Shown: positions 52,610-60,416 of the stretch, piece after piece
Numbering within the stretch: the first letter of the stretch is position 1
How the letters are laid out: each line of letters begins with the position of its first letter
Position numbers and translations under genes: made by a program
The notes under the pieces: model-generated
Seen by the model: the letters and a program-made list of their open reading frames with translations, nothing else
Told to the model about the DNA's origin: nothing
The model's database searches: none
DNA from: Caldicoprobacter algeriensis
GTDB lineage: Bacteria; Bacillota; Clostridia; Caldicoprobacterales; Caldicoprobacteraceae
Length of the DNA: 64,000 nucleotides
NCBI RefSeq assembly: GCF_023838525.1
Contig: NZ_JAHUQD010000004.1
Coordinates: 119,299-183,298, forward strand
Reading direction: 5' to 3'

Positions 52610-53035
52610 TTAATCTTCTACAATTATACCCATACTGCGGGCAGTGCCTGCAATCATGCTCATCGCGGCCTCAATGCTCGATGTATTCAGATCGGGCATT
52701 TTAAGCTCAGCAATTTCCCTGATCTGCTGCTTTGTCACTCTGCCCACCTTTTCGCGGTTAGGAACAGCAGAACCCTTTTCAATCCCAGCAGCCCTTTTCA
52801 ATAGAACGGCTGCAGGCGGCGTCTTGGTAATAAAAGTAAACGAGCGATCCTGATATACAGTGATAACAACCGGGATGATCAACCCTGCCTGCTTGGCAGT
52901 TCTCTCGTTGAACTCCTTGCAAAACGCCATTATGTTAACGCCATGCTGTCCCAACGCTGGTCCAACTGGCGGAGCAGGAGTGGCTTTCCCGGCAGGAATT
53001 TGCAGTTTCACCACGGCTACCACTTTCTTGGCCAT
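52610..53035 (-). CDS. rplK: 50S ribosomal protein L11
   Basis: A 141-residue protein of the GTPase-associated centre ([20 protein letters not shown] with the thiostrepton-relevant prolines; C-terminal [14 protein letters not shown]). It follows nusG. Confidence 0.98.
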   Translation of the reverse strand: MAKKVVAVVKLQIPAGKATPAPPVGPALGQHGVNIMAFCKEFNERTAKQAGLIIPVVITVYQDRSFTFITKTPPAAVLLKRAAGIEKGSAVPNREKVGRVTKQQIREIAELKMPDLNTSSIEAAMSMIAGTARSMGIIVED

Positions 53036-53048
53036 CTCTTACACCTCC

Positions 53049-53573
53049 TTAAATTTTCTGTATCTGATTGTATCGCAATTCTATGGGGGTTTCCCTGCCA
53101 AACATTGAGACTAAAACTCTTACCTTTTGCTTATCGGGATAAATCTCTTCGACCACCCCAATGAAATTCTCCAGCGGCCCTGATGTAACGCGAACGTTAT
53201 CGCCCACTTCCACATCCAGCTTGATGGGCACATCCTCTACCCCCATCATGCGTACCTCTTCAGGAGTAAGGGGTATGGGTTTAGAACCAGGACCCACGAA
53301 CCCCGTCACACCTCTGGTGTTGCGAACAAGATGCCAGGATTCATCGGTCATAATCATTTTTACCAATACGTACCCCGGAAATATCTTCTTGCTAACCACT
53401 TTCTTTTTACCATTTTTGAATTCGATCTGCTCTTCGGTAGGAACTCTCACTTCCAATATCAAATCCTGCATTCCGCGGCTTTCCACCATCTTCTCTATAT
53501 TAGCCTTTACTTTGTTCTCATACCCCGAATAAGTATGAACCACATACCACTTTGCTTGCTCTTTTTCGCTCAT
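53049..53573 (-). CDS. nusG: Transcription termination/antitermination protein NusG
   Basis: A 174-residue factor with an NGN domain (KWYVVHTYSGYENKVKANIE) and a C-terminal KOW domain (GDNVRVTSGPLENFIGVVEE). It couples RNA polymerase to the ribosome. Confidence 0.98.
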   Translation of the reverse strand: MSEKEQAKWYVVHTYSGYENKVKANIEKMVESRGMQDLILEVRVPTEEQIEFKNGKKKVVSKKIFPGYVLVKMIMTDESWHLVRNTRGVTGFVGPGSKPIPLTPEEVRMMGVEDVPIKLDVEVGDNVRVTSGPLENFIGVVEEIYPDKQKVRVLVSMFGRETPIELRYNQIQKI

Positions 53574-53615
53574 AAACCAAGGGCCTCCCTTTTAATTTGG
53601 CCCCCCTCCCTTATA

Positions 53616-53843
53616 TCACGTAATCAATTTAAGGAGCTGGCCTAAAATCAGGTCCACTATCCCTACAACTATTGCAAAGATCACAATAAAGACTATGGCT
53701 GCAATAGTAGCATTCACCAACTCCTTACGGTCGGGCCAAGATACTTTTTTTACCTCTGAAATGACATCCCGAAAATATTTCACTACTCTCTTCCTTTTGC
53801 TAGACACCTTTGTCTCGGCTTTACCCTGGGCAATTTTTGCCAT
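53616..53843 (-). CDS. secE: Preprotein translocase subunit SecE
   Basis: A 75-residue single-span SecE: amphipathic helix (VVKYFRDVISEVKKVSWPDR) then a transmembrane segment (ATIAAIVFIVIFAIVVGIVD). The ATG at 53843 has AAGGG 10 nt upstream. It lies between rpmG and nusG; no tRNA-Trp is present here, though many Firmicutes have one. Confidence 0.95.
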   Translation of the reverse strand: MAKIAQGKAETKVSSKRKRVVKYFRDVISEVKKVSWPDRKELVNATIAAIVFIVIFAIVVGIVDLILGQLLKLIT

Positions 53844-53883
53844 AATCTTCACACCCTTAACTCTTTTCTTATCGCTCTACACT

Positions 53884-54033
53884 TCATCTAGTCTCTCTAT
53901 GAATGGTATGCTTTTTGCAATACTTGCAGTATTTTCTCAGTTCCAACCTATCGGGGTCATTTTTCTTATTCTTGGTAGTATTATAGTTCCGCTGCTTACA
54001 TTCCGTACAAGCCAGCGTGATGTTTACTCGCAT
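53884..54033 (-). CDS. rpmG: 50S ribosomal protein L33, zinc-binding form
   Basis: A 49-residue protein read from the minus strand. It starts [17 protein letters not shown] and ends [14 protein letters not shown]; two CxxC pairs mark the zinc (C+) form. It is first in the rpmG-secE-nusG-rplKA unit and is below the 60-residue ORF cut-off. Confidence 0.97.
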   Translation of the reverse strand: MRVNITLACTECKQRNYNTTKNKKNDPDRLELRKYCKYCKKHTIHRETR

Positions 54034-54098
54034 CCCCTACACCTCACTTCAGTTTATATTCAGCTGTCTACTTCTTCTTTGTAAATCAATACTATTTT

Positions 54099-54128
54099 AA
54101 TTTACCATATAAACTTGACCCTTGTCAA
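54099..54128 (-). promoter_or_regulatory. Sigma-A promoter of rpmG-secE-nusG-rplK-rplA
   Basis: TTGACA and TAAATT with an 18-bp spacer on the minus strand, about 60 nt upstream of rpmG and after the tuf2 terminator. Confidence 0.75.
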
Positions 54129-54175
54129 TGAGCTTTCAAGATTTTTCGGCCCAAAACGAAGTTTTCCCTGATAAT

Positions 54176-54210
54176 TCACAATAAAAGCGCAGGCAACTAC
54201 CTGCGCTTTT
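54176..54210 (-). terminator. Terminator of tuf copy 2
   Basis: An 11-bp stem (AAAAGCGCAGG against CCTGCGCTTTT), 6-nt loop, then a T-rich stretch on the minus strand, 28 nt after the tuf stop. Confidence 0.92.
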
Positions 54211-54236
54211 ATCAACCATGCTATTAAAACTTTAAG

Positions 54237-55467
54237 ATCACTCGATGATTTTGGTTACAGCACCGGCGCCTACCGTCCTGCCACCTTCTCTTATAGCAAA
54301 CCTTAAACCTTCCTCTATCGCTATGGGCGTAATGAGCTTTACCTTCATGTTCACGTTGTCCCCTGGCATCACCATCTCTACTCCCTCCGGCAGCTCTATC
54401 ACGCCAGTCACGTCAGTCGTCCTAAAGTAAAACTGCGGCCTGTACCCGCTGAAAAACGGCGTGTGCCTTCCTCCCTCTTCCTTCGTCAACACGTATACCT
54501 GCGCATAAAACTCCGTGTGCGGCTTGATGCTCCCAGGCTGCGCCAATACCTGGCCCCTCTCTACCTCGTCCTTCTGCACACCCCTCAGCAACGCTCCTAT
54601 GTTGTCTCCTGCTACTGCCTCGTCAAGCACCTTCCTGAACATCTCTACACCAGTCACTACCGTCGCCTTCGGCTTGTCTGCAAATCCTACTATCTCCACA
54701 GTATCAGATACCTTCAGCCTTCCTCTCTCTACTCTACCCGTCGCTACCGTCCCACGACCTGTTATCGAAAATACGTCCTCTATCGGCATCAAAAACGGCT
54801 TGTCAACATCCCTCTGCGGCGTCGGTATATACTCATCTACCGCATCCATCAGCTCAAATATTGCCTTGCACCAAGGATCGTTCTCTACATCCCCGCCGCT
54901 CTGCGCTACCTCCAGCGCCTTCAACGCAGATCCCCTTATTACAGGTACCTCGTCTCCCGGAAACTCATACTCATTGAGTAGCTCCCTCACTTCCATCTCT
55001 ACCAGCTCAAGCAGCTCCTCATCGTCTACCATGTCCACCTTGTTCAAAAATACTACAATGTATGGCACCCCTACCTGCCTGGCTAGCAGTATGTGCTCCC
55101 GAGTCTGCGGCATCGGCCCGTCCGCTGCAGATACTACCAGTATCGCTCCGTCCATCTGCGCTGCCCCGGTTATCATGTTCTTTACATAGTCAGCGTGCCC
55201 AGGACAGTCCACGTGTGCATAGTGCCTCTTATCGGTCTCGTACTCCACGTGTGCTGTGTTGATGGTTATTCCCCTCTCCTTCTCCTCGGGCGCCTTGTCA
55301 ATATCCTCATACTTCATGGCCTGTGCCTTCCCGTACTTGGCCAGCACCATCGTTATCGCCGCCGTCAGCGTAGTCTTCCCGTGGTCTACGTGCCCTATCG
55401 TACCTACGTTTACGTGCGGTTTCGTCCTCTCAAACTTCGCCTTTGCCATCTCTTCTTTCCTCCTCCT
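54237..55467. repeat. tuf direct repeat, copy 2
   Basis: The partner of 38262-39492, in the same orientation, 15975 bp apart. Identity ends at the same bases on both sides. Confidence 0.9.
54238..55449 (-). CDS. tuf: Elongation factor Tu, copy 2
   Basis: A 403-residue EF-Tu identical in sequence to copy 1. ATG 55449 with GGAGGAGG 9 nt upstream; a reading from 55488 adds 13 residues made from the ribosome-binding region and is rejected. It is transcribed behind tRNA-Gly and tRNA-Thr and ends at its own terminator. Confidence 0.98.
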   Translation of the reverse strand: MAKAKFERTKPHVNVGTIGHVDHGKTTLTAAITMVLAKYGKAQAMKYEDIDKAPEEKERGITINTAHVEYETDKRHYAHVDCPGHADYVKNMITGAAQMDGAILVVSAADGPMPQTREHILLARQVGVPYIVVFLNKVDMVDDEELLELVEMEVRELLNEYEFPGDEVPVIRGSALKALEVAQSGGDVENDPWCKAIFELMDAVDEYIPTPQRDVDKPFLMPIEDVFSITGRGTVATGRVERGRLKVSDTVEIVGFADKPKATVVTGVEMFRKVLDEAVAGDNIGALLRGVQKDEVERGQVLAQPGSIKPHTEFYAQVYVLTKEEGGRHTPFFSGYRPQFYFRTTDVTGVIELPEGVEMVMPGDNVNMKVKLITPIAIEEGLRFAIREGGRTVGAGAVTKIIE

Positions 55468-55542
55468 CTTGTTTAACTGCATTTGCATTTAGAGTTTTTG
55501 TCCAATTTTCAGCATAAAACTTGCCAAAAGCAAAAATAAAAA

Positions 55543-55572
55543 ATTATACCGTATTCTTTTTTACTGCAACAA
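55543..55572 (-). promoter_or_regulatory. Possible secondary promoter of tuf copy 2
   Basis: A perfect TATAAT with TTGTTG 18 bp upstream on the minus strand, between tRNA-Thr and tuf. The -35 is weak (three of six). Confidence 0.35.
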
Positions 55573-55621
55573 TCATCTCGCCGCTGCCCTTCCTTGCAAC
55601 ATTTCTCCGATTATTAATAAA

Positions 55622-55697
55622 TGGAGCCCATGACCGGACTTGAACCGGTGACCTTCGCCTTACCATGGCGGTGCTCTACCAACTGAGCTACATGGGC
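55622..55697 (-). tRNA. tRNA-Thr(GGT)
   Basis: A 76-nt cloverleaf with encoded CCA: acceptor GCCCATG/CATGGGC, D-arm GCTC/GAGC, anticodon loop ATGGTAA giving GGT, and T-arm ACCGG-TTCAAGT-CCGGT. Reads Thr ACC/ACU codons. It is 19 nt downstream of tRNA-Gly on the same transcript. Confidence 0.95.
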
Positions 55698-55715
55698 ACA
55701 AAATAAAAACTTAAT

Positions 55716-55789
55716 TGGAGCGGGTGATGGGAATCGAACCCACGCCGCCAGCTTGGGAAGCTGGAGTTCTACCATTGAACTACACCCGC
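55716..55789 (-). tRNA. tRNA-Gly(CCC)
   Basis: A 74-nt cloverleaf with encoded CCA: acceptor GCGGGTG/CACCCGC, anticodon stem CCAGC/GCTGG with loop TTCCCAA giving CCC (Gly GGG), and T-arm with TTCGATT. First gene of the tRNA-tuf transcript. Confidence 0.93.
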
Positions 55790-55819
55790 ATTTTTCAAAC
55801 ACAACCTACAGCAACATAT

Positions 55820-55848
55820 ATTGTAACTTGACACAGTTCATTTGTCAA
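55820..55848 (-). promoter_or_regulatory. Sigma-A promoter of tRNA-Gly-tRNA-Thr-tuf
   Basis: TTGACA and TACAAT with a 17-bp spacer on the minus strand, about 24 nt before the mature tRNA-Gly 5' end. Confidence 0.88.
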
Positions 55849-55865
55849 CATCTTTTTAGAATTTT

Positions 55866-56522
55866 TTATTCTCCTTCCTCATGGTGGCGTTCTTCAAGGT
55901 AGCGCTCAAGTTTTCTCTTTACCCGCTGTAAGGCATTGTCTATGGATTTAACATGCCTGTCCAAATCAACCGCTATTTCTTGATACGACTTACCCTGCAG
56001 ATAGGATATGAGAACCTCCTGTTCCAAATCGCTTAAAAGCTCATTGAGCTTGTTCTCAATGTTCATAAACTCTTCACGGCTTATTATCAGTTCTTCAGGG
56101 TCGGAAACCTTTGCTCCCGAAATGACATCCATCAACGTACGATCAGACTCTTCATCGTAAATGGGCTTATTGAGGGATATATAAGAATTTAACGGAATAT
56201 GCTTCTGCCTGGTAGCAGTTTTGATGGCAGTGATGATCTGTCTAGTTACGCACAGCTCAGCAAAAGCACGAAAAGATGAGAGCTTGTCCTGCCTGTAATC
56301 CCTAATAGCTTTATAAAGCCCAATCATTCCTTCCTGAACAATATCTTCACGATCAGCGCCTATTAAAAAATACGACCTGGCTTTTGCCTTTACAAAGTTT
56401 TTATATTTGTATATCAAGTACTCCAACGCCTCTGCATCGCCTTTTTTTGCATCCTCTACTATTTCTTCATCCAGCATCAACTGGAAACGGCTGTATTCGT
56501 TTGCTGCAGCCTCAGCTTTCAC
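55866..56522 (-). CDS. sigH: Sporulation-entry sigma factor SigH
   Basis: A 218-residue sigma-70 family factor of the Spo0H type. The region-2 stretch YLIYKYKNFVKAKARSYFLI and GADREDIVQEGMIGLYKAIR and the region-4 helix SYQEIAVDLDRHVKSIDNAL are close to Bacillus SigH. It directs early sporulation and competence-type genes. The GTG at 56522 has GGGGGAG 6 nt upstream and gives the Bacillus length; a TTG at 56537 is the alternative. Confidence 0.95.
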   Translation of the reverse strand: MKAEAAANEYSRFQLMLDEEIVEDAKKGDAEALEYLIYKYKNFVKAKARSYFLIGADREDIVQEGMIGLYKAIRDYRQDKLSSFRAFAELCVTRQIITAIKTATRQKHIPLNSYISLNKPIYDEESDRTLMDVISGAKVSDPEELIISREEFMNIENKLNELLSDLEQEVLISYLQGKSYQEIAVDLDRHVKSIDNALQRVKRKLERYLEERHHEEGE

Positions 56523-56580
56523 CCCTATCTCCCCCAAACCACACCCTATAAATAAACTTCCACAACCCCATCAATTTCAA

Positions 56581-56610
56581 ATTATATATTATCCAATACA
56601 CGGAAGTCAA
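56581..56610 (-). promoter_or_regulatory. Sigma-A-type promoter of sigH
   Basis: TTGACT and TATAAT with an 18-bp spacer on the minus strand, about 50 nt upstream of sigH. Confidence 0.7.
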
Positions 56611-56677
56611 GCCATTAGCAGCCTTTGCCGGCTTTGCTATACATCTTTTTTGTAAAGTGAATGTCATTGCAACATCA

Positions 56678-57433
56678 TCAACTTCTCTGCCTTAATACTT
56701 CATACATCAATATCGCCGCTGCAACAGAAGCGTTCAGAGAATTTATTTTCCCCTTCATAGGAATACCCACCAAGTAATCACATTTTTCCTTTACCAGTCT
56801 TCTAAGGCCTTTCCCTTCGTTCCCAATCACCATGGCTATCGGCCCTTTCATGTCCTGCAAATTATATGGAGTAGCTTCTGCCTCTGCTCCCACCACCCAC
56901 AGGCCTTGCTCCTTCAAATATTCCAGGGTCGAGGCAACATTAGTAACCCTTGCAACGGGGATGTATTCCACTGCTCCAGCAGAAGCCTTGACAACGGTAG
57001 GAGTTATTCCCACCGCTTTCCTTTTGGGAATGATGATGCCGTGAACGCCACAGCACTCAGCCGTCCTTAGTATAGCCCCAAAGTTGTGCGGGTCCTCTAT
57101 ACAGTCGAGCACCACCACAAAAGGCAGCTCATTGGCCTGTCGAGCCCGCTCCAATATATCATCTACCGAGGCATAAGTATACGGCACAGCCAAGGCAATT
57201 ATGCCCTGATGCGCTCCCGTCTGGGACATGCTGTCCAAGCGCTTCCTGTTAACCTCCTGAACTACAATCCCTCTCTCCCTGGCTATTTTCAATATATCCC
57301 TGACAGCACCCTCTCGACTTCCTTTTGCAACCAAAATCTTTTCGATGGTCTTGCCCGCCCGTAAAGCCTCCATAACTGGATTTCTGCCTTCCACCTGCCA
57401 CTGAAAATCCTCTACCTTATGCATTTTACCCAT
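56678..57433 (-). CDS. rlmB: 23S rRNA (guanosine-2'-O-)-methyltransferase, RlmB/TrmH family
   Basis: A 251-residue SPOUT methyltransferase. An N-terminal substrate-binding domain (EGRNPVMEALRAGKTIEKIL) precedes the knotted catalytic domain with LDCIEDPHNFGAILRTAE, VIGNEGKGL and PMKGKINSLNASVAAAI. It modifies G2251 of 23S rRNA in E. coli. It starts 1 nt after the thyX stop. Confidence 0.94.
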   Translation of the reverse strand: MGKMHKVEDFQWQVEGRNPVMEALRAGKTIEKILVAKGSREGAVRDILKIARERGIVVQEVNRKRLDSMSQTGAHQGIIALAVPYTYASVDDILERARQANELPFVVVLDCIEDPHNFGAILRTAECCGVHGIIIPKRKAVGITPTVVKASAGAVEYIPVARVTNVASTLEYLKEQGLWVVGAEAEATPYNLQDMKGPIAMVIGNEGKGLRRLVKEKCDYLVGIPMKGKINSLNASVAAAILMYEVLRQRS

Positions 57434-58189
57434 CTACTTTAATCCTCCATACTCCCTGTAGATCTCTTCAAATTCCCTTCTCACTTCACCGGCCCTTCCG
57501 CAGGTCATCTCCCCTTCAGGGCATGCACCCCTGATGCATCCCGGCCCAGCGTTCATAAAGATATTGGGAGCCACCTGCAGCACCAATTTGAGCATTTCCT
57601 TGGCCAAATTCCTTATTTCCCATTGAGCCCTGCTGCAGCACCTTAAACTAAAAAAGTGCAACAGTTCACGAGCGTTCATGGTGACTAAAAACTTCGTCTC
57701 GGCTGCATTAGGCAGGACAAACCGGGCATCCTGATTGGAGGCTTCTCCCTTATTGCCCAGCAATTGCACCCATTCATCATACCAGCTTTGGATGGTGGCC
57801 ATCTGCTGCTTGAATTTATCTATATATGGCTGCCCCAAAGCCTTTATGCTCTCAGGAATTATGTAATTGAAAGTCCTACCGTCTTCCGACCTCTCGGACA
57901 CATACCTTTGCGATTTTACGCTGAAGCTGGCAATTCGGTGACGTGTTATCTGTGCCAGCAAGCTCCTGGATACGCCTTCCACGCCAAAGGTAAAGGTTGC
58001 GTGTTCGATTGGCGACAGATGTCCCATCTTAATAAGCTTGGATATAAAGTTTGACTGGTCCCTGCTTGCAATCCCTTCCTTCAAAGTATCCATATCAGCT
58101 GACGAATAGCACAGCTTGGCAGCCATAGCCACAACCTCTTCCGGGTTGGGCGTGTAGCTCAACAATTCCACATGCAGTTTAACTTCGCT
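57434..58189 (-). CDS. thyX: Flavin-dependent thymidylate synthase
   Basis: A 251-residue FAD enzyme making dTMP with methylenetetrahydrofolate as carbon donor and NADPH as reductant. The ThyX motif appears as RHRIASFSVKSQRY; FVLPNAAETKFLVTMNAREL and FFSLRCCSRAQWEIR are further family blocks. The GTG at 58189 has GAGGGGG 6 nt upstream and overlaps mrnC by 11 nt; an ATG at 58213 lacks a ribosome-binding site. Confidence 0.95.
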   Translation of the reverse strand, partial: SEVKLHVELLSYTPNPEEVVAMAAKLCYSSADMDTLKEGIASRDQSNFISKLIKMGHLSPIEHATFTFGVEGVSRSLLAQITRHRIASFSVKSQRYVSERSEDGRTFNYIIPESIKALGQPYIDKFKQQMATIQSWYDEWVQLLGNKGEASNQDARFVLPNAAETKFLVTMNARELLHFFSLRCCSRAQWEIRNLAKEMLKLVLQVAPNIFMNAGPGCIRGACPEGEMTCGRAGEVRREFEEIYREYGGLK

Positions 58190-58631
58190 CACCTTTTTCC
58201 CCCTCTTTGGCATTGTCTAATATATAGTCCAGTATTTCAAGCAACCTTTCGTCTCTGCCCATCAAGTATAGATACCCCAAGAGCGACTCAAATCCTGTAG
58301 CCAACCTATAATCGGCTACAGTGGCATTCTTAGGCATGGTCCCTGGTTTGGCATTTCTACCCCTTCTTACGATATCCAGCTCCTCCTGGGTCAAAAACTC
58401 CTCGATATGGCGAAGGGTATCGGCTTGTCCCTTTGCACGAACAAAATCGATAGCCTTTACATGCAGTTGATGCACCGGCACATTATAGGCCATCACCAAA
58501 TAGGTTCTCACAAAAAGGTCATAAATGGTATCGCCTATATACGCCAGGACAAGAGGATGCACCCTTCTCACGTCGAGCTCATCAAATTTCTTATTCAATC
58601 TCTTCTCCAAACGCTCAATCAGTTCTCTCAT
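58179..58631 (-). CDS. mrnC: Mini-ribonuclease III
   Basis: A 150-residue RNase III-fold nuclease without a dsRBD, which matures 23S rRNA ends in Firmicutes. The catalytic region is HPLVLAYIGDTIYDLFVRTY, with the second acidic cluster in ATGFESLLGYLYLMG. It starts the mrnC-thyX-rlmB-sigH unit; cysS, often upstream, is absent. Confidence 0.93.
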   Translation of the reverse strand: MRELIERLEKRLNKKFDELDVRRVHPLVLAYIGDTIYDLFVRTYLVMAYNVPVHQLHVKAIDFVRAKGQADTLRHIEEFLTQEELDIVRRGRNAKPGTMPKNATVADYRLATGFESLLGYLYLMGRDERLLEILDYILDNAKEGEKGERS

Positions 58632-58665
58632 CTATTTCAGCTCCACAGCCAAGAACTTTGTAGTT

Positions 58666-58671
58666 ATTATA
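58666..58671 (-). promoter_or_regulatory. Possible -10 element for mrnC
   Basis: A perfect TATAAT on the minus strand about 35 nt before mrnC. The sequence 17 bp upstream is TTTTGT, inside the terminator tail, so the -35 is weak. Confidence 0.35.
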
Positions 58672-58685
58672 CACCAAAAAGTCGC

Positions 58686-58722
58686 ACTACAAAAGGGGCT
58701 GAATCTTCAGTTCAGCCCCTTT
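58686..58722 (-). terminator. Terminator of the ThuA-like gene
   Basis: A 12-bp stem (AAAGGGGCTGAA against TTCAGCCCCTTT) with a 7-nt loop and T4 on the minus strand. It isolates the accessory genes from the mrnC unit. Confidence 0.88.
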
Positions 58723-58728
58723 ATCACC

Positions 58729-59454
58729 TTATATGTTCTCCAACGGGTTTACATTGCCAAAATGAGGCACAGGTCCATTGACAGGAGCAGCCCATCTCAC
58801 CGCATTCTTTATGACACGCTGCACTTCTGGCTGATAAAAAATCGGGAATGTCTCATGCCCCGGCCTGAAATAAAACACCTTTCCTCGTCCCCGGTTATAG
58901 CAGCAGCCGCTCCTGAATACTTCCCCTCCGGCAAACCAGCTTATAAACACCAGCGTATCAGGCGCAGGAATATCAAACCGTTCGCCGTACATCTCAGCAT
59001 GCGGGATCTCAAAATACTCGCCTAAACCCTCTGCAATGGGATGCCCAGGCTCCACCACCCAAATGCGCTCCTTCTCGCCCGCCTCTCGCCATTTTAAATT
59101 GCAGGTGGTGCCCATCAACTTTTTGAATATCTTGGAAAAATGCCCTGAGTGTAAAACAATGAGCCCCATCCCGTTTAAAACCCTATCGTATACCCTGTCC
59201 ACAACTTCGTCTCGTACCTCATTGTGCGCTATGTGCCCCCACCAGATGAGCACATCAGTGGAATCCAGTACCTCTTTAGTAAGCCCATGCTCTGGCTCAT
59301 CCAGCGTAGCTGTCCTTATTTCAAAGTCAGATTCTTGAGACAAAAAATCCGCAATGGCCCCATGGATGCCTTTAGGATAGATCTCAGCCACCTTTTTATC
59401 GGCCTTTTCATGTCGGTTTTCATTCCATACCGTTACCCTTATAGTTTTACTCAT
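58729..59454 (-). CDS. ThuA-like (trehalose-utilisation type) protein
   Basis: A 241-residue protein of the ThuA family, a glutamine-amidotransferase-like fold. It starts [23 protein letters not shown], then [13 protein letters not shown] and [20 protein letters not shown], and ends [20 protein letters not shown]. ThuA takes part in trehalose-type disaccharide catabolism in rhizobia; the substrate here is unknown. GAGGAGAGG precedes the ATG. A second sugar-type enzyme (Gfo/Idh/MocA) lies 2.6 kb away. Confidence 0.88.
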   Translation of the reverse strand: MSKTIRVTVWNENRHEKADKKVAEIYPKGIHGAIADFLSQESDFEIRTATLDEPEHGLTKEVLDSTDVLIWWGHIAHNEVRDEVVDRVYDRVLNGMGLIVLHSGHFSKIFKKLMGTTCNLKWREAGEKERIWVVEPGHPIAEGLGEYFEIPHAEMYGERFDIPAPDTLVFISWFAGGEVFRSGCCYNRGRGKVFYFRPGHETFPIFYQPEVQRVIKNAVRWAAPVNGPVPHFGNVNPLENI

Positions 59455-59668
59455 TTAAAACACACCTCTCCTCTTTTTAAATTGACCGAATTAATTCCAC
59501 CTTTAAAGGCATAACGAAGATGACCAACACACCATCGATATTTACTTCGGTTTCACAGCTTCAACACCTTTACATTTACGCACCATCATCGACCAGGAAA
59601 GATGCTCCAGCACATTATTATGTTAACACTTTTTACATGAAAAATCAATCTAGCAAACCCATGTTTTA
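59455..59668. other. Intergenic region between ThuA-like gene and tetR
   Basis: The divergent upstream region of the two genes. I see no ORF or structured RNA in it, and no convincing promoter for the ThuA-like gene. Confidence 0.5.
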
Positions 59669-59698
59669 TTGACACACGTGTCCATTATCGGGTATAAT
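59669..59698 (+). promoter_or_regulatory. Promoter and operator of the tetR gene
   Basis: TTGACA and TATAAT with an 18-bp spacer. The near-perfect dyad GACAC-AC-GTGTC (59671-59682) overlaps the -35 and spacer. The same motif recurs before the downstream radical SAM gene, suggesting autorepression. Confidence 0.8.
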
Positions 59699-59749
59699 AT
59701 GTAATGATACAAGCATTTGCAAAAACGAGGTAGAAAGGAAGATGTTTTA

Positions 59750-60343
59750 TTGCCAAAGATCGTTGATTTCGAGCAGAAAAAGCAAGAAATCGTAGAAAAG
59801 GCCATGAAAGTCTTTATCGAAAAGGGATATCACAGAACAAACCTGGCAGACATAGCCAAAGAGTGCAATATGGGTCGCACAACGCTGTATCAATACTTTA
59901 AAGACAAGGACGAGATCTTCGACTATGTGGCCAAACAGCTCTCAAAAAATTTGGAAATCGATTGCATGGATATATTGGAAAACAACAAATTATCGGCTGC
60001 AGACAAGTTAAAAATGATTATCTCTCTGCTCACTCTTCAATATCAGCTGGAAAAAAACAAAATGCTCATGATAATAGAGATGTGGCTTCTCTCAAAGAGA
60101 GAAAATGATACCCTGAAAAAAAAGTTTGAAAAGCGCATCAACGTACTGAGAAAGATGTTTGAACAACTGCTTGACGAAGGAATAAGGGCAAAAGAATTCA
60201 AGGAAATCAATCCCAAAGCCATGGCCTTTACTATTTCCACTTTAGTCGAGACTTTTGTGCTACAAGCAGCTTTTGCAAACAACATCTCATATCAAGAGCA
60301 TTTGAATAACATCTATGCGCTGCTCAACGGTCTTAAAGCATAA
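59750..60343 (+). CDS. TetR/AcrR family transcriptional regulator
   Basis: A 197-residue repressor-type protein. The HTH domain is at about residues 10-55 (KAMKVFIEKGYHRTNLADIA, NMGRTTLYQYFKDKDEIF); the C-terminal all-helical ligand domain has no match I recognise. The TTG at 59750 has AAAGGA 10 nt upstream; an ATG 10 nt before it is in another frame and a TTG at 59717 lies too close to the promoter. The first plus-strand gene in the window, probably controlling itself and the radical SAM gene. Confidence 0.9.
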   Translation: MPKIVDFEQKKQEIVEKAMKVFIEKGYHRTNLADIAKECNMGRTTLYQYFKDKDEIFDYVAKQLSKNLEIDCMDILENNKLSAADKLKMIISLLTLQYQLEKNKMLMIIEMWLLSKRENDTLKKKFEKRINVLRKMFEQLLDEGIRAKEFKEINPKAMAFTISTLVETFVLQAAFANNISYQEHLNNIYALLNGLKA

Positions 60344-60360
60344 ATTTTTTTAAGCTTTTA

Positions 60361-60395
60361 ATGACATATGTGTCTATTTAGACGCATATGTTAAT
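60361..60395 (+). promoter_or_regulatory. Double operator before the radical SAM gene
   Basis: GACATATGTGTC (60363-60374) repeats the tetR operator with two transitions, and an inverted partner GACGCATATGTT follows at 60381-60392, making a larger palindrome centred on TTT. The -35-like ATGACA is in the same register as in the tetR promoter. A -10 is not clear. Confidence 0.6.
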
Positions 60396-60416
60396 AACAA
60401 AAAGGGGGAAATGCAA

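Noticed and set aside
53853..53883. tRNA-Trp between rpmG and secE
   Set aside because: Common in Firmicutes at this spot, but only about 30 nt are present here.
54515..55189. Long plus-strand ORF (224 aa) opposite tuf, also found opposite copy 1
   Set aside because: A shadow of biased codon use in tuf; it has no ribosome-binding site and its conservation follows from tuf duplication.
55614..55802. 62-aa minus-strand ORF
   Set aside because: It covers the two tRNA genes and has no protein evidence.
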